A stretch of DNA of 64,000 bases from Ignavibacteriaceae bacterium (lineage in GTDB: Bacteria > Bacteroidota > Ignavibacteria > Ignavibacteriales > Ignavibacteriaceae): assembly GCA_031292455.1 (NCBI GenBank), contig JARLHC010000050.1, forward strand, positions 1-64,000, given 5' to 3'. The notes under the pieces were generated by a model. The model worked only from the letters and a program-made list of their open reading frames with translations, was not told where the DNA came from and did no database searches. The translations under genes were made by a program, and so were the position numbers. This document shows positions 8,162 to 16,867 of the stretch, one piece after another; the first letter of the stretch is position 1, and every line of letters begins with the position of its first letter.

Positions 8162-9048
8162 ATCGAAAATTAAGAAATACTCTCGGACTTATTGGTCTAA
8201 TGGTCTTATTATTGCTTGGGGGTGGTTTGTATATTTTTGCATTCCAGCATGGCAAAATAAATGAGAAAAAAAATAAATTAAGAGATCTTGAATCAGTCAA
8301 TTATAATACCGATCAGTTGAATAGTCAACTTCAGGAATTAGAAAGAAAAGCCATAGCCTTGGATTCTGTACTTGCCGCACGGAAATTTAATATTCCTTTG
8401 AATCTTTCTTCAATCAAATTTTACAATTTTGTCAATGTGATCGGTTCCGGTTTTTCACCAAACACACAGGTTGACGTAGAATTTATTGATCAGAAGAAAG
8501 AAAAACAGTTCCCCTACTTTGAATATAAAATATCCGGTAATGGACCTTATAATGATGTATATAAATTAATTTATTCTATTGAACAGAGCAAAGAACTTAA
8601 GAAGATAAAAAGTATAGTTTTAACAAATCAAATTGCAACCAATAAAGAAGGAATTCCAAACTTTGTAGTAAATTTTGTTGCTAATGTTGATATTTATTTT
8701 TCATTGGATAATCGTTTTACAACAAACAAGTTTGTAGAAAATAATCTTCTTACAGAATTAAAACGCGATGCTTTTTATCCTTTAATCCGTACCCAGATAT
8801 CCCCTAATGTTGATGACTTGTTAGATGTTCAGGGAGCAAAACTCCTTGCCTTAATTCCTGAAGGAGCCTTTCTGGCCGATACTAGAGGGAATACATATTT
8901 GCTATGGGAAGGGGAACAGGTTTATCTTGGATATCTTACTAAAATAGATTACGAACATAATACAGTAGGATTTATTCTAAATAAAGGAGGGATAATTGAA
9001 AGAGTTGAACTTGGTATTGATAAAGAAGTAAATAAGAAAAATCAATGA
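8158..9048 (+). CDS. pilO: PilO-like alignment protein with PilP-like C-terminus
   Basis: A 296-residue bitopic protein overlapping the previous gene by ATGA. One membrane helix (about 10-30) is followed by a coiled coil (35-75) and a PilO-type ferredoxin-like periplasmic domain (about 90-185). The last 70 residues (from 'KLLALIPEGAFLADTRGN') form a beta-rich segment with 'YLTKIDYEHNTVGFIL', which looks like the secretin-contacting domain of PilP/GspC. This would let one protein bridge PilN to the outer-membrane secretin, in line with no separate pilP being found. PilO identity is by position and layout; the PilP-like part is an inference. Confidence 0.7.
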   Translation: MNRKLRNTLGLIGLMVLLLLGGGLYIFAFQHGKINEKKNKLRDLESVNYNTDQLNSQLQELERKAIALDSVLAARKFNIPLNLSSIKFYNFVNVIGSGFSPNTQVDVEFIDQKKEKQFPYFEYKISGNGPYNDVYKLIYSIEQSKELKKIKSIVLTNQIATNKEGIPNFVVNFVANVDIYFSLDNRFTTNKFVENNLLTELKRDAFYPLIRTQISPNVDDLLDVQGAKLLALIPEGAFLADTRGNTYLLWEGEQVYLGYLTKIDYEHNTVGFILNKGGIIERVELGIDKEVNKKNQ

Positions 9049-10313
9049 GCTTGAATATGAAATTAAAATTAATATTTGTAGTAGTATTCCTTCTTGGGAC
9101 CACCTGTTTCCCACAGAAATATCTGGAGCGACAATTACAGGGAAATATTCCCAAGGATCAGATAGTTACTTTATCCCCTAACCTTACGTTTCAACAAGCC
9201 GTGGATCTTTTAAGCAAAGTAAGCGAAAAGGCCAAAGGCAAAAAAATTGTTTCTACAATTCAGGTTAATGAACCTATAGGAATTGAACTAGCAAATGTAG
9301 CTTATGATAAAGCCTTGGTCGCTTTGGTACAAATGATGGGTTTGATTTACGAAGAAAAAGAAGATGTTATAATCATAAAAAGGAAAAATGAGACCGCTCC
9401 AGTCCAAAGGACTGAATCAACTTATGCTTCTGTAGATTCCCGTGAAGTTAAGATTTCGGCTGTATTTTTTGAAGCCGATTTAAATACTGAACGACAGCTA
9501 GGGGTCGACTGGCAAGTTCTTCTCTCTAGAAATGGATTAAATTTAGGTGGAAATGGAGGAAATCCAATTCAATCAACTACGACAACTGGTTCAGGAACTT
9601 CCGGTACTACCACAACGGCTACCCAAGGCTATCAGTTAAATGCCACAACAAATTTTAATCTTGGTGGTTTCTTTGGAGACGCGACTGCGATATTCAGAGC
9701 ATTTGAAACTCAGAGTATTGGAGAAATTATTGCTAGTCCTAATATTACGACCCGCGATAGAGTAAAAGGTAGAATCCAGGTAGGTACAGATTTTTCGATT
9801 AAACAAAAAGACTTTGCTGGAAATGTAATTGAAAACTTTTTCTCAACAGGTTCCATAGTAGAAGTCACTCCTTACGTCTATAAAGAGGATGGTGTTGATT
9901 ATATTTTACTTAACATAAATGTCGAAAAAAGTTCTTTTACACCTGATCCTACAACAACAGAGGTAATAAAAAGCTCGGCAAATTCCCAGGTCGTTCTTCT
10001 GAATGGAGAAGAAACAATAATAGGGGGGCTTTATGAAAATAACTTAACCAAAATTAGAAATGGCATCCCATTTTTAAAAGATCTTCCGTGGTGGTTTTTT
10101 GGGCTAAGATATATATTCGGAAGCGATGATATTATTACTACAAAGAAAGAGCTTGTTATTTCAATTAAGGCGGAACTAATACCTTCTTTAAAAGAGAGAT
10201 TATCAGGAATTCATTCTAGTAATCCCATTAAAGATGAGTTAAATAGTCATAAAGATAAAATTAAGATTTATCAATTCAATGAATCACAGCAAACTCCAAC
10301 AAAGGATAAATAA
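9045..10313 (+). CDS. pilQ: Compact PilQ/GspD-type secretin
   Basis: This 422-residue outer-membrane secretin, short for its family (commonly 600-750), is the channel for a pilus or pseudopilus. It has a signal peptide (residues 5-23, starting perhaps at the internal Met5), one small N domain (about 35-115, ending 'EDVIIIKRKN') and the secretin domain (about 130-395). The secretin domain shows 'DWQVLLSRNGL', 'IASPNITTRD', 'VGTDFSIKQKD' and a C-terminal gate 'ETIIGGLYENN..RNGIPFLKDLPWWFFGLRYIFG'-like block. A Thr/Gly-rich insert lies at 175-200. It overlaps pilO by four bases and ends the structural part of the operon. Confidence 0.88.
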   Translation: MSLNMKLKLIFVVVFLLGTTCFPQKYLERQLQGNIPKDQIVTLSPNLTFQQAVDLLSKVSEKAKGKKIVSTIQVNEPIGIELANVAYDKALVALVQMMGLIYEEKEDVIIIKRKNETAPVQRTESTYASVDSREVKISAVFFEADLNTERQLGVDWQVLLSRNGLNLGGNGGNPIQSTTTTGSGTSGTTTTATQGYQLNATTNFNLGGFFGDATAIFRAFETQSIGEIIASPNITTRDRVKGRIQVGTDFSIKQKDFAGNVIENFFSTGSIVEVTPYVYKEDGVDYILLNINVEKSSFTPDPTTTEVIKSSANSQVVLLNGEETIIGGLYENNLTKIRNGIPFLKDLPWWFFGLRYIFGSDDIITTKKELVISIKAELIPSLKERLSGIHSSNPIKDELNSHKDKIKIYQFNESQQTPTKDK

Positions 10314-10321
10314 GGAATTTC

Positions 10322-10687
10322 ATGGAATCAATTTTAATTATTGATGATGATTATAACCTCTGTGCAGCTCTCCGGGAAGAATTAGCCGAAGTTGGTTATG
10401 AGGCTTATTATGTTAATAATGGAGACGATGCATTTCCATACATGGAACAACATAAAGTGGATTTAATCCTTTTGGATTTAAAAATGCCCGGGAAGGATGG
10501 TTTTGATGTTCTGCGGGAATTAGCCGATAAAAAAATTATAGTAAAGGTAATTGTTTTAACAGCATATGCTGATGTTAAAGGAGCTATCGAATCCGCTCGG
10601 TTGGGCGCATGTGATTTTATAAGTAAACCTTATGATTTTGACGAATTGTTGATAACGATTAGAAAAGTTCTACAAAAAGATATTTAA
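10322..10687 (+). CDS. Single-domain response regulator (CheY-like)
   Basis: A 121-residue stand-alone receiver with the acidic pair D8/D9, phospho-accepting D52 in LLDLKMPGKDG and the conserved Lys in 'ISKPYDFDEL'. There is no output domain, so it would act by binding a partner, for instance a kinase or motor. It starts eight bases after the secretin stop and is followed three bases later by the hybrid kinase, so it appears to be in the pilus operon. Its receiver resembles the N-terminus of the NtrC-type regulator at 16868-18235 (same 'KPYNFDELLITI' end). Confidence 0.9.
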   Translation: MESILIIDDDYNLCAALREELAEVGYEAYYVNNGDDAFPYMEQHKVDLILLDLKMPGKDGFDVLRELADKKIIVKVIVLTAYADVKGAIESARLGACDFISKPYDFDELLITIRKVLQKDI

Positions 10688-10690
10688 GAT

Positions 10691-13600
10691 ATGAAGATCA
10701 AATATAGAATTCTTATTATTAATTTTGCCATTGTTTTTTTGGTGATTGGTAGCTCTGCATTTGCCTTTTATTCTATTATGTATAGTGTCCTTACCTCACA
10801 GCATTCCAAGTATCTTCTTAATTCCACTAATGATTTTATATATGCATATAGAGAGTCCATTGATAATACCGAGGATGATTTCTTATACCTTCTGAATAAC
10901 GGGATAGATCAGAAATTTACTTCGCAGCAATTAGTAGAGAAAAACATTGATTTTTTATTAAAAGCTAATTCCTCAAAAATGATTATGAGTAAAACCTATA
11001 AAGAAAATGTTTATACTCCAGATAAATTTTTTTCATTAGAAGAGTTTATATCTAAAAATCCATTCTCTGTTATAAAGATTTATAAAAATGGGGATGGTAC
11101 ATCGTATTATTATGGAAAAATAATAGATTCTCATACCCTGAATGAATTCTCAAAAAGAATTGGAGCTGAAATTGCTTTGGTCAAGGACAATACCATTTCC
11201 CAATTATCAAATGAATCTCAAAATAATAAATTCCTTTTCTCTCTTAACACCGCATTTAAGAATCTTATTGTTAAAAATAATTTTGATATATTCTCCCAGA
11301 AAGATGAAGCAACAGATATACTGGTAACCATATGTAAACCCTCTTCCAATGTTGAAGAATTAAATAATAATTTCCATTTCCTCATATTCACGACATTAAA
11401 TGAAGCAGTGGATTTAAGATCAAGCTTAAAAGATATCCTGATTACCATTGGTTTCTCCGGAATTTTACTTTCCTTGATACTAACGTTTTTATTTACCGAT
11501 AAAATTAGGAGGCAGATTTCTGATTTAAGTAAAGCTACGGAAGTAATTAAAACAGGCAATTTTCAGAATAAAATTTTAATTAAAAGTAAAGATGAATTAG
11601 GTGAACTTGCCAGTGCATTCAATCTTATGGTGACTGAACTTGAAAAGAATCAGAAATCAATGAACGAGTATTCTGATTTTATTACTCTGTTGAATCAAAA
11701 CCCTTCCCTAAAAGAAATCTCAGATGCAGCTTTACGCAAAATAATTGATACATGTGGTTTTATTATAGGAGCATTATATACTGTTGAAGAAGGTATTATT
11801 AATATCGCGAGTTCTTTTGGCATGGAAAAAGGACATATTGCAGTTAATTCAAATTTTATCGATTCAGTTATACGTAATAGAGAAGTTATTGAAATAAGAT
11901 TTGAAGAGAACCCTCCAACAGTCTCCACGGGAGTTCTTAATTTGGAACTTAGATATCTGACATTGGTTCCTATCGTCTATAATAATAAAGTAATCGCAGT
12001 AATTGAATTAAGCGGAACCGATAAACCAAAGAAAGAAGCAAAGGATTATTTGAATAAAATTCAGGAACAGCTTGCAATTGGTCTGGCTAATGCAATAGCG
12101 TTAGTGCAGTTAGAGAAGCTTGTTATGGAATTAAAAAGGCTCAATGAAGATTATCAAAAACAAAATGTCCAGATAAGGAAACAAAACGAGGCTTTGGTTG
12201 ATCTTCATAAAAAATTAAAGGAAAAAGCAGAAGAACTTGAATTTCAAAGACAGAAAGCCGAGGAATCAACGCAGCTTAAATCTCAATTTCTTGCTAATAT
12301 GTCGCATGAATTACGTACGCCGATGAATTCTATTCTTGGTCTTTCAGAATTAATGCTTGAAGAATCTTCGTTAGTTGGAAAGAACAGAGAAAGAACTGAG
12401 GTCGTTTTGAAAAGCGGCAAAAGATTGATGAATCTGATTAATGATATTCTTGATCTGTCCAAGATCGAAGCTGGTAAAATGGAACTTCACGAAGAATATG
12501 TATTGCTTGATGATTTAATTAAGGAGGTTGAACACTCAATAAGTCCCTTGTTTTCTCATAAAAAAATTGATTTTAGAGTCATAAGAGATACTTGTACCTC
12601 AATTATAATAAATACTGACAGAGGTAAGGTTACACAGGTATTGATTAATCTTCTGGGGAACGCAATTAAATTTACAGAATCCGGGTATATTGAATTAAAA
12701 ATAAGTTCGGCTGATAATAAAGTGATTATTTTTACTATTGCTGATTCAGGAATTGGAATTTCGGAAAATGACCAGAAAGTTATTTTCGATGAATTTAGAC
12801 AGGTTGACGGCACCATTACCAAGAAATACAGTGGAACTGGCCTTGGTCTTACGATATGCAAGAAGATTGCCGACCTGTTGCAGGGATCTATAAGTGTCTC
12901 AAGTAAACCTGGTATGGGTTCATCATTTGTTTTTAAAATTCCCCTTAATTTTATTGAAAGAATTGAAGAGCAGAGCAATTCAGGATTAAATATTGAAAAA
13001 TTATTAGCTAATAGGAAAAGTCCAATCCTTATAATTGATGATAACCCAGAAGCAAGGTATACCATTGGACAATTTTTAATTTCTCGCGGATATGAAGTCG
13101 TTTATGCTGAAGATAGAAAACAGGGAATAAAAGAGGCCATAAATAGACGACCGTTTATCATAATTCTTAATGTCATGCTCAAACAGAGAGACGGGTGGGA
13201 AATATTAAATGAGTTAAAAAACACTAATTCAACAAGATCAATTACAATCATCTTGATATCAATTCTGGGGGATAAAAATATAGGGTATGAAATTGGTGCT
13301 TTCGAGTATATTGTAAAGCCTTTCAACACTGAATTACTCCTTACAAATATTACTAAGCTTGAAAGTATGAATAAGAAAAAGATTAAAAAAATTACTATTG
13401 TCGATGATGATGAACAAGTACTAGAGAATATTAAAAGTGCGATAAATAATGAAAATGTAAGAATTGACTATATCAATGAAAGTGAATTAGCCTTTAGTAG
13501 AATTCTGGAAACCCAACCGGATCTTATTATTATTGATCTTATAATGTCAAAAGTAGATGGGGTATCCCTTACTAATAAACTCAAAAGCAATAGAGAAACT

Positions 13601-14218
13601 AAGCACATTCCTATAATCCTTAGTACTGAGCAGGATATTACTGAAGAGGAAAAAGATAATCTGAACAATTTAGTTGAAGGTATCACTGTTAAAACTAAAG
13701 GACATCCTCTTGATATTTTAAAAGCCATAAGAGATAGGATTACATTACATGAATTCTATTGCGCTTCGAATAAAAAGAATAATTTAAGTTCTGCCAATTT
13801 ACAAGGTATAGAAAATTTAGTAGTCGAAGCAAATAATTACATGGGCCAGGTGCTTGTTGTTGATGATGATCCCGATACTTTATTTACAATCAATGAAATT
13901 CTGGAATCATGTAATTGTAAAACCTACCTCGTTACAGGAGGTAAGGAATGTCTGAAGATGTTGGAACAGGTAACGCCTGACTTAATCCTGCTCGATATTA
14001 TGATGCCTGACATGGATGGATTTCAGACGATAAATCAAATTAAAAAGCATCCCAGATGGGCCAATATTCCAATTTTTGCAGTTACTGCTAAAGCTATGGT
14101 TGAGGATAAGGAAGTAATTCTCCGAAATGGGTTTGATGACTATATTCCTAAACCAATAAATTCGAGCGTGCTTTCTATTAAAATTAGAAAAATATTTATG
14201 AACTTAAAAGTAAGTTAA
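10691..14218 (+). CDS. Membrane hybrid histidine kinase with three receiver domains
   Basis: A 1175-residue sensor kinase. Parts in order: helix 1 (9-31), extracytoplasmic sensor (32-245), helix 2 (about 247-267), HAMP (268-320), GAF-like domain (330-475), long coiled coil (475-530), HisKA with H539 in SHELRTPMNSILG, and HATPase (N box 'NLLGNAIKF', G boxes 'DSGIGI' and 'GTGLGL'). Three receivers follow: REC1 (acidic pair 783/784), REC2 (905; acceptor D949) and REC3 (1058; acceptor D1102). In REC1 the acceptor position is Asn827 ('IIILNVMLKQRDG'), so it should not take a phosphate. It sits between pil genes and other regulators and probably feeds signals to pilus function. The ligand is unknown. 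Confidence 0.92.
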   Translation: MKIKYRILIINFAIVFLVIGSSAFAFYSIMYSVLTSQHSKYLLNSTNDFIYAYRESIDNTEDDFLYLLNNGIDQKFTSQQLVEKNIDFLLKANSSKMIMSKTYKENVYTPDKFFSLEEFISKNPFSVIKIYKNGDGTSYYYGKIIDSHTLNEFSKRIGAEIALVKDNTISQLSNESQNNKFLFSLNTAFKNLIVKNNFDIFSQKDEATDILVTICKPSSNVEELNNNFHFLIFTTLNEAVDLRSSLKDILITIGFSGILLSLILTFLFTDKIRRQISDLSKATEVIKTGNFQNKILIKSKDELGELASAFNLMVTELEKNQKSMNEYSDFITLLNQNPSLKEISDAALRKIIDTCGFIIGALYTVEEGIINIASSFGMEKGHIAVNSNFIDSVIRNREVIEIRFEENPPTVSTGVLNLELRYLTLVPIVYNNKVIAVIELSGTDKPKKEAKDYLNKIQEQLAIGLANAIALVQLEKLVMELKRLNEDYQKQNVQIRKQNEALVDLHKKLKEKAEELEFQRQKAEESTQLKSQFLANMSHELRTPMNSILGLSELMLEESSLVGKNRERTEVVLKSGKRLMNLINDILDLSKIEAGKMELHEEYVLLDDLIKEVEHSISPLFSHKKIDFRVIRDTCTSIIINTDRGKVTQVLINLLGNAIKFTESGYIELKISSADNKVIIFTIADSGIGISENDQKVIFDEFRQVDGTITKKYSGTGLGLTICKKIADLLQGSISVSSKPGMGSSFVFKIPLNFIERIEEQSNSGLNIEKLLANRKSPILIIDDNPEARYTIGQFLISRGYEVVYAEDRKQGIKEAINRRPFIIILNVMLKQRDGWEILNELKNTNSTRSITIILISILGDKNIGYEIGAFEYIVKPFNTELLLTNITKLESMNKKKIKKITIVDDDEQVLENIKSAINNENVRIDYINESELAFSRILETQPDLIIIDLIMSKVDGVSLTNKLKSNRETKHIPIILSTEQDITEEEKDNLNNLVEGITVKTKGHPLDILKAIRDRITLHEFYCASNKKNNLSSANLQGIENLVVEANNYMGQVLVVDDDPDTLFTINEILESCNCKTYLVTGGKECLKMLEQVTPDLILLDIMMPDMDGFQTINQIKKHPRWANIPIFAVTAKAMVEDKEVILRNGFDDYIPKPINSSVLSIKIRKIFMNLKVS

Positions 14219-14219
14219 A

Positions 14220-14900
14220 ATGTCAAAAATTCTTGTAATCGACGATCTACCGGAAAATGTATTTTTACTTCAGGATAAACTTGAACGTGAAGGATATGAT
14301 GTTATAACTTCATACGATGGAAAATCCGGTATTGAAAAAGCAATTAATGAACTCCCTGATTTAATACTCCTCGATGTTATAATGCCTAATTTGTCAGGAA
14401 TTGAAGTATGTAAAGAATTAGTTGCTAATTCCGTTACCTCAAATATTCCTATTATTCTGGTTACTGCGAAAGCCGGGGTAGAGGATACTAAGGAAGGTCT
14501 CGAAGCAGGTGCATTTGATTATATCAAAAAGCCGTTCAATAGAATTGAACTAATCGCAAGAGTTCACTCAGCTTTAAAATTAAGTGAAGCTCATAAACTT
14601 CTTGTTGAAGCAGAAAAAAGGAATACATATTCCGCAACTGTTGTAACGGCAAATCATAAAATAAAGCAGCCTCTTACCCTTATGAGCCTTTCTTCTTCGG
14701 CTATAAAAAGGGAGTTGAATAAAGATGTAATATCACGTGATGGAATTCTTAAAAGGTTAAATTATATTGATTCAGCAATAAAGGAAATTGCTGATATCCT
14801 TAATCAGCTTAACTCAATAAAACAGCCTGTATTTTCAGATTATTTTAAGAATATTAAGATGGTAGAAGTATCTGACTCCAAAAGAGAAACCTTAGATTAA
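14220..14900 (+). CDS. Response regulator with orphan histidine phosphotransfer-like helices
   Basis: A 226-residue protein starting one base after the hybrid kinase stop. Residues 1-122 are a complete receiver (acceptor D52 in LLDVIMPNLSG; 'YIKKPFN' at the end). Residues about 125-215 are helical and carry 'ANHKIKQPLTLMSLSSSAI' with H146. This closely resembles the H-box of a HisKA dimerisation domain, but no ATP-binding domain follows. It could receive phosphate from the neighbouring hybrid kinase and pass or hold it, or simply dimerise. Its last nine bases overlap the end of the convergent kinase gene. Confidence 0.82.
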   Translation: MSKILVIDDLPENVFLLQDKLEREGYDVITSYDGKSGIEKAINELPDLILLDVIMPNLSGIEVCKELVANSVTSNIPIILVTAKAGVEDTKEGLEAGAFDYIKKPFNRIELIARVHSALKLSEAHKLLVEAEKRNTYSATVVTANHKIKQPLTLMSLSSSAIKRELNKDVISRDGILKRLNYIDSAIKEIADILNQLNSIKQPVFSDYFKNIKMVEVSDSKRETLD

Positions 14901-16862
14901 CTTCTGAATAATTGACTTCATTGCATCAAACTCATAAGGTTTGTGCAATAGATTATTAATGCCATATTTTGATAGATCGAGGTTTGCTCCAACGGCCAAA
15001 CTTCCAGTAGATAATATTACCGGTATATTGAAATTTAACTCTCTGATGTGCTGAATACATTCAAGCCCGTTCATTTCCGGCATATTATAATCAATTATTA
15101 TCAGATTTACTTTAATTTCTTCTGTTAGAACTGTGATAACCTCCTTTCCAGAAGATACCTTTATTACATTATATCCATTTGATTCGAGAAGTTCGGCAAG
15201 AAGATCCCTTAGCATAATTTCATCATCTGCTAGTAGAATGATCTTATTTTCATCAACCGGCTTCTCTACTGCCTTAGGTTCGTAAGAAGGTAGGAATACC
15301 TCAAAAGTAGTTATTTCATTTTCCTTGCTTGTAACTTCTATATATCCCTGGTGGGCTTTAATTATTCCATAAGTTACATATAACCCTAAACCGGAACCCG
15401 TATCTTTTATTTTAGTCGAAAAATATGGATCAAAGATTTTTAATATATCATCCTCTTTTATTCCTGACCCAGTATCACTGACTGAAATGCGGACATAATT
15501 GTTTTTATTAAATAGTGGGAACTGCATCACGTTTTTTTCATCAATGGACATGTTGCGCGCAGTAAGTGTAATTTTGCCTTTATTTTCTATCGCTTCTTTC
15601 GCATTTACACAAAGATTTAATATAACTTGATATATTTCAGTACTATCGCCTAGAATATTGTAGAGTGAGTCGGCAATATCGCTTTCGAATGTTATCCTTT
15701 TAGGGAATGTCTGTGATATAACTTTGGATATTTCAGTCAGCAGGTCGTTCGGTTTTACAAGCTCTTTTCTTCTGGAATTAGGTTTGCCGAAGGATAAGAG
15801 CCCTTTTGTTAAATCTTTCGCCCTTATTGAACAATTTTCAATATTGTCAACGAGTCTTGTAAAATCTTCTCTGGCCCCTCCACCTTTTTTCAAAAGATTT
15901 ATGCTGCCGAAAATACTTGATAACAGGTTATTAAAATCATGGGCCATCCCGCTAGAAAGCTTTCCTATTGTTTCTAATTTTTGTGCCTGCAGCAACCTGT
16001 TCTCCAGCGCATCTTTAAGTTCGCTTGTGCTTATACTGCTTATGGCAAACGAAAGAACCACTGCAAATTGTTCAATATTATTTATCTCAAGCGGGGAAAA
16101 TACTTCAGTCGATTTACCTATAATAATGGTTGCAAGCAAATTATTATTAAAGAAACAAGGTGTAAGTACTAAAGCATGCGACTGGAAAATTCTTGCAAGA
16201 TTATATCCGATATTATCACTGATATTTAATACAACTAGGGATCTATTATTTAATGAAAACCATTTGCTCAGAAATGAAAAATTTCCGTTTATTTCTTTTT
16301 CAATATCTGATCTGTTTGACAATATCTTTTCAGGGTCATAATATTGAAAAGTGTATTTGTTCATTTCATTGTGAAATACAACCAGCCCGAAATTTCCTTT
16401 ACTTATCGAAATACATCTTACAAGAAGTTCTTCCGATATCACTTTTAAGGATCTTTCTTTTAAAAGAAGGGATAAAATATTTTGTAGCTCTTTCTGGAAT
16501 AAAAGATTATTTTGAAAAATCCCATCATTATAAATGTCAGCATATTTTATTTCCACAGGCTCAACTTTAACTAAATATCCATCGATAGTATTTTTCTTTC
16601 TGCTTATGGGAATTATTCTAATCTTCGAATTTAAAAAGGGTAGGAGCAAATCATGTTCTTCAGAATTGTTGAATTTAAATGAATCGGTTTTGTCCGTTAT
16701 TTTTAATAGCGATTTCCCGCTTAGTCGTTTCCCCGGAAATAAGTTCTTAAACTGTTTGTTAAACCATACCAATTTATATTTTTTATCTGCTATGGCAAGT
16801 GCATTTAATTCAGTCTCAATATATTTTAATACAGATTCATGGAGTAGTAGATTATCAGCCAT
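14892..16862 (-). CDS. Histidine kinase with C-terminal receiver, partner of NtrC-type regulator
   Basis: A 656-residue soluble kinase. An N-terminal PAS-like segment (about 15-105) and a GAF-like domain (about 130-285) precede the HisKA box with H308 in GMAHDFNNLLSSIF, a style typical of NtrB/cytosolic sensor kinases. The HATPase follows (N box 'NLCVNAKEAI', G box 'DTGSGLGLYV') and then a receiver (acceptor D591 in IIDYNMPEMNG). No membrane segment is seen, so it senses a cytoplasmic signal or another protein. Its start lies six bases after the stop of the sigma-54 activator, so the two are co-transcribed. Confidence 0.9.
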   Translation of the reverse strand: MADNLLLHESVLKYIETELNALAIADKKYKLVWFNKQFKNLFPGKRLSGKSLLKITDKTDSFKFNNSEEHDLLLPFLNSKIRIIPISRKKNTIDGYLVKVEPVEIKYADIYNDGIFQNNLLFQKELQNILSLLLKERSLKVISEELLVRCISISKGNFGLVVFHNEMNKYTFQYYDPEKILSNRSDIEKEINGNFSFLSKWFSLNNRSLVVLNISDNIGYNLARIFQSHALVLTPCFFNNNLLATIIIGKSTEVFSPLEINNIEQFAVVLSFAISSISTSELKDALENRLLQAQKLETIGKLSSGMAHDFNNLLSSIFGSINLLKKGGGAREDFTRLVDNIENCSIRAKDLTKGLLSFGKPNSRRKELVKPNDLLTEISKVISQTFPKRITFESDIADSLYNILGDSTEIYQVILNLCVNAKEAIENKGKITLTARNMSIDEKNVMQFPLFNKNNYVRISVSDTGSGIKEDDILKIFDPYFSTKIKDTGSGLGLYVTYGIIKAHQGYIEVTSKENEITTFEVFLPSYEPKAVEKPVDENKIILLADDEIMLRDLLAELLESNGYNVIKVSSGKEVITVLTEEIKVNLIIIDYNMPEMNGLECIQHIRELNFNIPVILSTGSLAVGANLDLSKYGINNLLHKPYEFDAMKSIIQKLI

Positions 16863-16867
16863 GAAAT

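Noticed and set aside
15724-16341. Long + strand open frame (205 codons) antisense to the histidine kinase
   Set aside because: It lies wholly inside a well-supported kinase gene on the other strand, has no recognisable domain and no ribosome-binding site.
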